The position numbers and the translations under genes were made by a program. From NCBI GenBank assembly GCA_023411405.1, contig JAEYOU010000164.1:1-10966 (forward strand): a stretch of DNA of 10,966 bases, in the 5' to 3' direction. The DNA comes from Pseudomonadota bacterium (lineage in GTDB: Bacteria; Myxococcota; Myxococcia; Myxococcales; Anaeromyxobacteraceae). Positions 5,761 to 10,966 of the stretch are shown here, in pieces. The notes below the pieces were generated by a model. The model was not told the DNA's origin. It saw only the letters and a list, made by a program, of their open reading frames with translations, and did no database searches. How positions within the stretch are numbered: position 1 is the stretch's first letter; each line of letters begins with the position of its first letter.

Positions 5761-6954
5761 ATGGGCTCAACCGCTTGGCTCGGACCGCTCTTCTTCCTCC
5801 TCGCGGGGCTCGGCCTGCTCGCGCTGCTCGTGCAGCACGCGTCGCTGCGGCGCCACCTGCGCGGCGGCGCGCCCGCCCCGGCCGTGCCCGGCGAGGAGCT
5901 CCCCGGCATCTCCATCCTGAAGCCGCTCTGCGGCGTGGACGATGGCCTGGAGGAGAACCTCGCCTCCTTCGCCGCGCTCGCGTACCCGCGGTACGAGGTC
6001 CTCCTCGGGGTGCGGAGCGCGCGCGATCCCGCCTTCGCCGTCGCGCGCGCGGCGGTGCGCCGGTGGCCCGATCGGATGCGGCTCGTCCTGCAGCGGGACG
6101 AGCCGGGCAGGAACCCCAAGGTCAACCAGCTCGTGGGCCTCGCCCGGGTGGCCCAGCACGCGCTGCTCGTCGTCTCCGACTCCAACGTGCGCGTCGCGCC
6201 CGACTACCTCGCCGGCGTCGCGGCGGCGATGCGCGACCCCTCCGTCGGCCTCGTCACGCACCCGGTCTGCGGCGCGGGGGAGCGCGGGATCGGCTCGGCG
6301 TTCGAGAACCTCCACCTCGCCGGCTCGGTCGGCCCGGCGATCGTCGCGTGCCACCGGCTCGTCCGCCGCGAGATCGTCGTCGGGAAGTCGATGGCGCTCT
6401 GGCGGTCGGACCTCGCGCGGCTGGGCGGGTTCGAGGCGGTGAAGGACGTGCTCGCCGAGGATCAGGTGCTCGGCACCTGGATCCGGCGACGGCTCGGGAA
6501 GCGGATCGTCGTGGCGACGACCCCCGTCGTGAACGTGAACCAGGACCGGAGGGTGCGCGACTTCTGGGGCCGGTACGCGCGCTGGAGCGTCCTGCAGCGC
6601 AAGCTCGTCGGTGGTCCCGCCTACGCGGCGCAGCTCATGCTCGACCCCGTCCTCCTCGCCCTCGCCGGGCTCGCGGCGGCCCAGGACGGGAGCGGGCTCG
6701 GGGCCTTCTTCGCCGTCTGCGCGGCGAAGAGCGCGATCGACGGCGCGTCGGCACGCGCGCTGCGGCCGGGCGGCTTCCCGCCGTGGCACCTCCTGCTGGT
6801 GCCGCTGAAGGACCTCCTCTTCGGCGCGGCGCTCCTGCACGGGTTCCTGACCGACGAGGTCGAATGGCGCGGGCACCGGCTCCGGGTGCTCCCCGGCACC
6901 TACCTCGCGCCCGCCCAGGACGAGGCCGAGGCGCCGGTCGCGGCGGAGGTCTAG
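5761..6954 (+). CDS. GT21-type membrane glycosyltransferase (ceramide glucosyltransferase / HpnI-like)
   Basis: This 397-residue membrane enzyme should add a sugar from a nucleotide-sugar donor to a lipid at the cytoplasmic face of the membrane. Start ATG 5761 has GAGG (5750-5753) seven bases upstream and gives an N-terminal membrane helix (about 5-25). The GT-A domain follows: ILKPLCGVDD (52-61) is the first Asp motif, VVSDSNVRV (137-145) the second, GKSMALWRSDLARLGGF precedes AEDQVLG (232-238), the third acidic motif, and RYARW (271-275) is the (Q/R)xxRW motif. This D1-D2-D3-RxxRW set is the hallmark of ceramide glucosyltransferases and of the hopanoid enzyme HpnI. Two or three hydrophobic helices fill the last 120 residues. 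The usual hopanoid partners hpnJ/hpnK are absent, so the acceptor may be ceramide or another lipid. The next gene, 64 bases on, is a second glycosyltransferase. An upstream in-frame extension exists but lacks coding character. Confidence 0.9.
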   Translation: MGSTAWLGPLFFLLAGLGLLALLVQHASLRRHLRGGAPAPAVPGEELPGISILKPLCGVDDGLEENLASFAALAYPRYEVLLGVRSARDPAFAVARAAVRRWPDRMRLVLQRDEPGRNPKVNQLVGLARVAQHALLVVSDSNVRVAPDYLAGVAAAMRDPSVGLVTHPVCGAGERGIGSAFENLHLAGSVGPAIVACHRLVRREIVVGKSMALWRSDLARLGGFEAVKDVLAEDQVLGTWIRRRLGKRIVVATTPVVNVNQDRRVRDFWGRYARWSVLQRKLVGGPAYAAQLMLDPVLLALAGLAAAQDGSGLGAFFAVCAAKSAIDGASARALRPGGFPPWHLLLVPLKDLLFGAALLHGFLTDEVEWRGHRLRVLPGTYLAPAQDEAEAPVAAEV

Positions 6955-7018
6955 ACCCCGAGCGCTCGCAGGAAACCCGCCGCTCGTTTAGGCTACGGGA
7001 CCAGGCGGGACCCCCGAG

Positions 7019-8356
7019 ATGCTCCAGGACACCCTCAGCGGCGACAGGCCGGCCGTGGTCGCGGTCGAGATGGGCTACGGGCACCTCCGCGCCGCGACGC
7101 CGCTCGCCGCGCACCTCGGCTGCGAGGTCCTCCACGTCGATCGGCCGCCCATCGTCGCAGAGGAGGAGCAGAAGCTCTGGCGGCGGGTGCGCGGAGCGTA
7201 CGAGACCGTCTCGCGCCTGTCGCAGCTCCCGGTCGTGGGCTCGCCGCTCCGGTTCCTGCTCGACTGGACGACGAACATCCCCCGGCTCCACCCGTATCGG
7301 GATCTCTCCGCCCCGACGAGCGGCGTGCTCACGCTCGAGCGGCTCATCCGCCGGAACCTCGGGCAGGGCCTCGTGCAGCACCTCCGCGAGACCGGCGCGC
7401 CGCTCCTCACGACGTTCTACTCGCCGGCGATCGTCGCCGACCGCGCGGGGCTGGAGCGGATCTTCTGCGTCGTGACGGACACCGACCTCAACCGCGTCTG
7501 GGCCCCCGTCCGCCCGCGCGAGACGAAGATCCGGTACCTCGTGCCCACCCGCCGCGCCGCGCGGCGGCTCCAGGCCTACGGCGTACCCCAGGAGCGGATC
7601 ACCTTCACCGGCTTCCCGCTGCCCGACGAGCTCGTCGGCGGCCCCTCGCTCACGACGCTGAAGCGCAACCTCGCCGCGCGGATCGTCCGCCTCGATCCCT
7701 CGGCCGAGTTCCGCCGGTCGATGCCCGAGGAGCTGGTCCACTTCCTCGGCTCGCTGCCGCGGGAGGAGGAGGGGAAGCCCGCGCAGCTCACCTTCGCGGT
7801 CGGCGGCGCCGGCGCGCAGGCCGGGTACGCCGCCGCGTTCCTTCCCGGCTTCCGGCGCGCGCTCGAGTCCGGGTTCGTGCGGATCGCGCTGGTGGCCGGG
7901 GTGCGGCCCGAGGTGGCCGACGTCTTCCGCGAGGCCATCCACCGCGCGAAGATGGAGCCGCTCCTCGGGAACGGCATCGACATCCTGCTCGCGAAGAGCT
8001 TCTCCGAGTACTACGCGCGGTTCAACGCGCTCATCGCCCGGACCGACGTCCTCTGGACGAAGCCCTCCGAGCTCGTGTTCTACGCCGCGCTCGGCCTCCC
8101 GCTCGTCATGGCCGCGCCGGTCGGCGTGCACGAGCGGTACAACCGGCGCTGGATCCGGGACTGCGGCGCCGGGCGCGAGGAGCGCGAGGTGCGCTTCGCC
8201 GCGGAGTGGTTCACGGACTGGCTCGCCGACGGCGTGCTCGCCGCGGCGGCGTGGGCCGGCTACATGCAGCTCCCGAAGTTCGGGCTCTACCGCATCCTGG
8301 AGGCGGTCGCGGGATCGCCCGGCGCCGCGGCGGCGCGCGAAGGGCTCGCCCGGTAA
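7019..8356 (+). CDS. GT-B fold glycosyltransferase-like protein (MGDG synthase / MurG superfamily)
   Basis: This 445-residue protein looks like a cytosolic or membrane-peripheral GT-B glycosyltransferase. The first strand and loop, AVVAVEMGYGHLRAATPLA (12-30), match the glycine/His acceptor loop of MGDG synthases and MurG (GxGH). The C-terminal half has WTKPSELVFYAALGLPLVM (from 346) followed by AAPVGVHERYNRRWI, which parallels the donor-binding 'TKPG...E.L..G.P......G.E..N' region of that superfamily. The loop reads Ser where Gly is usual in TKPG. Between them lie an acceptor-domain helix rich in Arg/Trp (WRRVRGAYETVSRLS) and TFAVGGAGAQAGY (about 260-272), where the second Rossmann domain should begin. 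The start is fixed because the first beta strand begins at residue 12; the ribosome-binding site is weak. A -10-like TAGGCT (6989-6994) lies 24 bases upstream. Its place between the GT21 enzyme and a membrane protein suggests a second sugar addition to the same lipid. Substrates are unknown. Confidence 0.82.
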   Translation: MLQDTLSGDRPAVVAVEMGYGHLRAATPLAAHLGCEVLHVDRPPIVAEEEQKLWRRVRGAYETVSRLSQLPVVGSPLRFLLDWTTNIPRLHPYRDLSAPTSGVLTLERLIRRNLGQGLVQHLRETGAPLLTTFYSPAIVADRAGLERIFCVVTDTDLNRVWAPVRPRETKIRYLVPTRRAARRLQAYGVPQERITFTGFPLPDELVGGPSLTTLKRNLAARIVRLDPSAEFRRSMPEELVHFLGSLPREEEGKPAQLTFAVGGAGAQAGYAAAFLPGFRRALESGFVRIALVAGVRPEVADVFREAIHRAKMEPLLGNGIDILLAKSFSEYYARFNALIARTDVLWTKPSELVFYAALGLPLVMAAPVGVHERYNRRWIRDCGAGREEREVRFAAEWFTDWLADGVLAAAAWAGYMQLPKFGLYRILEAVAGSPGAAAAREGLAR

Positions 8357-8393
8357 CCGGCAGGGACGTCACTCGAGCAGCAGGGAGGTCGAG

Positions 8394-8945
8394 ATGTACG
8401 ACGAGCAGTCGCACGCGTCCCGCGGCCCGGAGTCCGACCCGCCGCGGCCCGGCCCCATGCAGCGGTTCCGCAGGATCGGCGTGATCGTCGCGCTCGTGAT
8501 CCTGGTCGTCTTCGTCGGCGCGGACCTCCTCGGCGGGCTCGGCGCCGGGGTCCTCGATCGCCTGCGCGGGGCGCCCCTCGCCCCCCCGGAGGCCGTGGCG
8601 CAGGTGCAGGAGAGCCGGGACCCCGCCGCGCTCGCCGCGCTCCGCGGCCGCTTCCCGCGCGACCCCGTCGTCCGGCTGCTCTCCGCGTACGCCGCGCAGG
8701 ATCGCGCGGAGGCGAAGGAGCACCTCCGCGCGGCGCTCGAGGAGCAGCGCACGCTGCGCGGCCGGTTCCCCGACGGCACGCTGGAGGCGATGCTCCGATC
8801 GATCCTCGCGAGCATCCTCCTCGTCGAGGGCCAGGAGTCCGAGGCCCGCGAGGTGATCCGGCCCTCGTGCGGCGCGCCGCTCGCGGGCATCGCCGACAAG
8901 GCGGGGCTCGAGGCCGGGTGGGTGGACGCGGCGTGCCGCGGGTGA
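8394..8945 (+). CDS. membrane-anchored helical (TPR-like) protein of unknown function
   Basis: The 183-residue product has a polar, Pro-rich N-terminus (1-22), a basic patch QRFRR, one membrane helix (about 28-48, IGVIVALVILVVFVGADLL) and a helical domain of about 130 residues. The basic residues before the helix place the domain in the periplasm. The domain shows Ala/Leu/Arg-rich helix pairs (AALAALRGRFPRDPVVRLLSA; AEAKEHLRAALEEQRTL; LEAMLRSILASILLVEGQ) that look like TPR-type solenoid repeats, plus two cysteines near the C-terminus (SCGAPL, AACRG). GGGAGG (8383-8388), five bases before ATG 8394, is the best ribosome-binding site of this cluster. It begins 37 bases after the glycosyltransferase stop, so it is probably co-transcribed and may scaffold or transport the glycolipid. 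I do not recognise a named family. Confidence 0.8.
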   Translation: MYDEQSHASRGPESDPPRPGPMQRFRRIGVIVALVILVVFVGADLLGGLGAGVLDRLRGAPLAPPEAVAQVQESRDPAALAALRGRFPRDPVVRLLSAYAAQDRAEAKEHLRAALEEQRTLRGRFPDGTLEAMLRSILASILLVEGQESEAREVIRPSCGAPLAGIADKAGLEAGWVDAACRG

Positions 8946-8984
8946 TCCCTCTCGCGGCGGCGCGCGACCGCCCGCCCGGAGGGC

Positions 8985-9017
8985 CGTCAAGGAGCTGACG
9001 CGCCGGCGGCCCGGCGC
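8985..9017. terminator. two overlapping dyads after the membrane-protein gene
   Basis: CGTCA (8985-8989) and TGACG (8996-9000) form a 16-base dyad. It runs into a 7-bp hairpin GCGCCGG (9000-9006)/CCGGCGC (9011-9017) with a 4-base loop. They lie 40-72 bases after the stop at 8945. There is no T-tract, so this is a candidate transcription end for the glycosyltransferase cluster or an operator for the next gene. Confidence 0.35.
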
Positions 9018-9125
9018 TCGCAGCCCCGGCCCCGGCGGCTTGCAGGCGGGCCTCGGCGCTGCGAACCTCACGGTGCGGGTCCGACGCGAGGGCTGCGAGC
9101 TCCGCGCTTGCCCGAAGGAGCGACC

Positions 9126-9164
9126 GTGAGAACCCACCACCAGCCGCAGGGGCGGGGCGCATGA
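9126..9164 (+). CDS. 12-codon leader mini-ORF coupled to the binding-protein gene
   Basis: GAAGGAG (9114-9120), the strongest Shine-Dalgarno site of this region, is followed five bases later by GTG 9126. That frame reads MRTHHQPQGRGA and stops at TGA 9162-9164. The stop overlaps the ATG at 9161-9163 of the next gene (ATGA), a classic translational-coupling arrangement. The following gene has no good ribosome-binding site of its own, so ribosomes ending here may restart on it. The peptide is too short for homology. It may be only a ribosome-loading device or a small leader peptide. Confidence 0.5.
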   Translation: MRTHHQPQGRGA

Positions 9165-10177
9165 GGTTCGTCCACCTCGTCCCCGCGCGGGCCGACGACA
9201 GCAACTTCTACGACGCGCTCACCGCGATCGCGCGGAGCGCGGCCGAGCGGCTCGCGATCGACCTCGAGGTGATCCACTGCGGCACGGACCGCGCGCAGAT
9301 GGTCGAGGCCGCGACGGCCCTCGCCCGGCGCGCGCACCGGCCCGACTGCGTCCTCCTGCCCAACTTCAAGGGCGTCGCGCACGAGCTCCTCCCCGTGCTG
9401 GACGGCGCGTCCATCGCGACCTTCGTCCTCGTCGAAGGGCTTGCGCCGTCGGATCGGCTCACGTGCGGTGAACCCCGGACCCGGTATGCCCGCTGGCTCG
9501 GGCAGCTCACCCCCGACGACGTGGAGACCGGCCACCTCCTGGCCCGGGTGCTGCTCGACGAGGCCCGCGCCCGGGACCTCGTGGCCGCGGACGGGAAGCT
9601 CCACGTCGGCGTCCTGTCGGGGCCGCAGTCGACCGCCGCGCAGTCCCGGTTCCAGGGCTGGCTCGCCCTGCGGAAGGAGCGGCCGGAGGTCGTGCAGGCG
9701 AGCGTCCAGTACGCGAGCTGGGAGGAGTACGCCGCCCGCGCGGCGGTCCAGATGATGCTGCGCAGCCACCCCGAGATCACGGTCATCTGGGCGGCGAACG
9801 ACGCGATGGCGCTGGGCGCCCTGGAGGGGATCGGCGACTGCGGCCGCGCGCCGGGGAAGGACGTGCTGGTCGGGGGCGTGGACCTCCTCCCGCAGGCGCT
9901 CCGGCGCGTGGAGGACGGCGCGATGGCGGTGACGGTCGGCGGACACGTCCTCGACGGCGCCCGCGCGCTCGTGCTCCTGCACGACCACTTCCGCGGGAAG
10001 GACTTCGAGCCCCACAGCCGCCGGTCGCTCCTCGAGCCGGTCACCGCGGCGGAGGTCCGCGCCTACCGGCGCTTCTTCGAAGGCCGGGGCTGGCAGAAGG
10101 TGGACTTCGCGAGGTACTCGCGGGTGAAGGCGGGGACGGCCACGGTCCCGGAGCTCACGCTGCGCGACGTGGTGTGA
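9161..10177 (+). CDS. sugar-binding periplasmic-binding-protein fold without signal peptide (Peripla_BP_4-like)
   Basis: This 338-residue protein has the two-lobed type I periplasmic-binding fold used to bind sugars and related small ligands. The N-terminal lobe starts at once with the first strand MRFVHLVPARADDSNFYDAL. TPDDVETGHLLARVLLDEA (about 122-140) is the typical hinge/ligand region, and VIWAANDAMALGALEGIGD with LVGGVD in the second half matches the conserved 'AxNDxxAlGAl...vGxD' of this family. There is no hydrophobic signal segment and no N-terminal DNA-binding domain, unlike secreted ABC-type binding proteins and LacI regulators respectively. It could be a cytosolic ligand sensor, a detached LuxP-like partner or a cargo of another export route. 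Start ATG 9161 overlaps the stop of the mini-ORF and lacks a good site of its own. No permease or ATPase is in the window. It converges on the GH16 gene, 25 bases away. Confidence 0.8.
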   Translation: MRFVHLVPARADDSNFYDALTAIARSAAERLAIDLEVIHCGTDRAQMVEAATALARRAHRPDCVLLPNFKGVAHELLPVLDGASIATFVLVEGLAPSDRLTCGEPRTRYARWLGQLTPDDVETGHLLARVLLDEARARDLVAADGKLHVGVLSGPQSTAAQSRFQGWLALRKERPEVVQASVQYASWEEYAARAAVQMMLRSHPEITVIWAANDAMALGALEGIGDCGRAPGKDVLVGGVDLLPQALRRVEDGAMAVTVGGHVLDGARALVLLHDHFRGKDFEPHSRRSLLEPVTAAEVRAYRRFFEGRGWQKVDFARYSRVKAGTATVPELTLRDVV

Positions 10178-10181
10178 CCGC

Positions 10182-10197
10182 GGCCGCCACGGCGGCC
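10182..10197. terminator. short hairpin between convergent genes
   Basis: GGCCGCC (10182-10188) and GGCGGCC (10191-10197) are perfect 7-bp arms that sit within the 25 bases separating the stop codons at 10177 and 10203. No T-run on either side. It may serve both transcripts as a compact two-way stop. Confidence 0.4.
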
Positions 10198-10202
10198 CCG
10201 GC

Positions 10203-10966
10203 TCACCGCTGGTACACGCGCACGTGGTCGACCCGGAGCTGGGCCGGGAACGGCGTCGTCTCGTCCGGATCGCCCGGCCAGGTCCCGCCGACCGCGAGGT
10301 TCACGATGAGGTAGAAGGAGCGGTCGAACGGCCAGTGGCCCGGGACCGGCAGGTCCGCGGGCGTGATCCGGTGGAACTGGACGTCGTCGAAGTACCACCG
10401 GATCTCTCCCGGCTCCCACTCCACGGCGTACACGTGGTCCGCGTCGGCGAGCGCGCCCTGCGGGAGGGCGTAGGCGCCGTGGAGGCCGGACGCGCCGTGG
10501 AACGACGCGCCGTGCGCGGTCCCGTGGACCCGCGCCGGCTCGCGCCCGATGATCTCGACGACGTCGATCTCGCCGCAGCCGGGCCAGCCGGTGGTCGAGA
10601 AGGTGTCGCCCAGCATCCAGAAGGCCGGCCAGAGGCCCTGCCCCGGCGGCACCCGCAGCTTCGCCTCGATCCGACCGTACGTGAAGCTCGCCTTGCCGGC
10701 GGTCCGGAGGCGGCCGGACGTGAAGTCGTTCCCGAAGTAGTCCTCCTCCCGCGCCTCGATGACGAGGTGCCCGCCCTCGACCCGCACGTTCTCCGGGCGC
10801 GCCGTGTAGAACTGCAGCTCCCCGTTCCGCCAGAGGCCTCCCTGCTCGTGCTCCCACTTCGAGCCATCGAGCTCGGGCCCGTCGAACTCGTCGTGCCAGA
10901 CGAGCCTCCAGCCCGGGCGCTCGAGCCGCGTCCAGCGGTCGACCTCGACCTCGACCTCGGCCGCGG
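10203..10966 (-). CDS. GH16 family beta-glucanase (laminarinase-type), N-terminus outside the window
   Basis: The 253 visible residues form a glycoside hydrolase family 16 catalytic domain, which cleaves beta-1,3- or mixed-linkage glucans outside the cell. It runs in frame from the right edge: EVEVEVDRWTRLERPGW, then LVWHDEFDGPELDGSKWEHE, NGELQFYTARPENV and FTSGRLRTAGKASFTYGRIE. The active site GEIDVVEIIG (coding bases 10554-10571) gives ExDxxE, the beta-bulge type of laminarinases and agarases. The first Glu (10569-10571) should be the nucleophile and the last (10554-10556) the acid/base. FAFWML-like WPAFWMLGD and the final RVDHVRVYQR are also standard. A GTG at 10785-10787 could be mistaken for a start, but the upstream frame clearly belongs to the domain. 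The N-terminus, with signal peptide and possibly a binding module, lies beyond the window. Glucan preference is inferred. Confidence 0.93.
   Translation of the reverse strand, partial: AAEVEVEVDRWTRLERPGWRLVWHDEFDGPELDGSKWEHEQGGLWRNGELQFYTARPENVRVEGGHLVIEAREEDYFGNDFTSGRLRTAGKASFTYGRIEAKLRVPPGQGLWPAFWMLGDTFSTTGWPGCGEIDVVEIIGREPARVHGTAHGASFHGASGLHGAYALPQGALADADHVYAVEWEPGEIRWYFDDVQFHRITPADLPVPGHWPFDRSFYLIVNLAVGGTWPGDPDETTPFPAQLRVDHVRVYQR
10941..10958. repeat. triple GACCTC hexamer repeat inside the GH16 gene
   Basis: GACCTC occurs three times in tandem (10941-10946, 10947-10952, 10953-10958) and encodes the EVEVEV run at the visible N-terminal edge of the GH16 protein. It probably marks the last strand of a preceding module or a linker, and could vary in copy number. 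Confidence 0.5.

Noticed and set aside
5775..8131. Long open frames overlapping the two glycosyltransferases on both strands (5775-7475 plus; 6635-8131 minus)
   Set aside because: Arg/Pro-rich shadows; motif-bearing frames at 5761 and 7019 explain the same DNA.
9068..10015. 315-codon minus-strand frame opposite the binding-protein gene
   Set aside because: No family motif and the composition of an antisense shadow (Arg/Ala/Asp/His/Val); the plus frame has a clear type I binding-protein signature.
9161..10177. LacI-family transcription regulator
   Set aside because: The binding fold is right, but there is no N-terminal helix-turn-helix; the protein begins directly with the first strand of the ligand-binding lobe.
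1..10966. CRISPR array, tRNA, rRNA, insertion sequence or prophage
   Set aside because: No regularly spaced repeats, no tRNA-like cloverleaf, and no transposase, integrase or phage motif seen on either strand.

Overview
The window is about 73% G+C with strong G/C preference at third codon positions. The gene content and the myxobacterial-style cold-shock protein (VFCHY in place of the usual VFVHF) suggest a Myxococcota chromosome, most likely Anaeromyxobacter or a close relative. The genus is an inference from composition and protein style; there is no rRNA or other decisive marker. I see no tRNA, rRNA, CRISPR array, insertion sequence or phage gene, so this looks like ordinary core/accessory chromosome.

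Layout: (1) 1-115, the last codons of a plus-strand gene entering from the left. (2) 301-1167, a secreted lipoprotein with an Ig-like part and a CBM4/9-like carbohydrate-binding domain, followed by a 14-bp hairpin. (3) 1321-2883, an acyl-CoA (propionyl-CoA type) carboxylase carboxyltransferase subunit. (4) 2884-3652, about 770 bases without a convincing gene, holding a 15-bp hairpin and a minus-strand stretch that reads like a decayed coding remnant. (5) 3653-3850, a 65-residue single-pass membrane protein that may be translated from a leaderless mRNA. It faces a convergent cold-shock gene (3972-4175, minus) across a strong two-way terminator hairpin. (6) 4349-5491 (minus), an FMN-dependent nitronate monooxygenase-family protein with a C-terminal cysteine cluster. 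(7) A 269-base divergent intergenic region with nested inverted repeats. (8) 5761-8945, a plus-strand cluster: a GT21 ceramide-glucosyltransferase/HpnI-like enzyme, an MGDG-synthase/MurG-like GT-B enzyme, and a small membrane-anchored helical protein. (9) 9161-10177, a sugar-binding periplasmic-binding-protein fold without a signal peptide, preceded by a 12-codon mini-ORF whose stop overlaps its start (ATGA). (10) 10203-10966 (minus, runs off the end), a GH16 beta-glucanase with an ExDxxE active site.

How they fit together: the strongest functional unit is 5761-8945. Two glycosyltransferases of different folds, both from lipid-glycosylating superfamilies, sit in line with a membrane protein, so the simplest reading is stepwise assembly of a membrane diglycosyl lipid on a ceramide, hopanoid or diacylglycerol acceptor. 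The other genes look like independent units: acyl-CoA carboxylation, cold-shock RNA binding, flavin oxidation, and polysaccharide binding and degradation. The best leads for something not described before are the glycolipid cassette, the coupled mini-ORF at 9126-9164, the dyad array at 5574-5666, and the remnant region 2884-3614.
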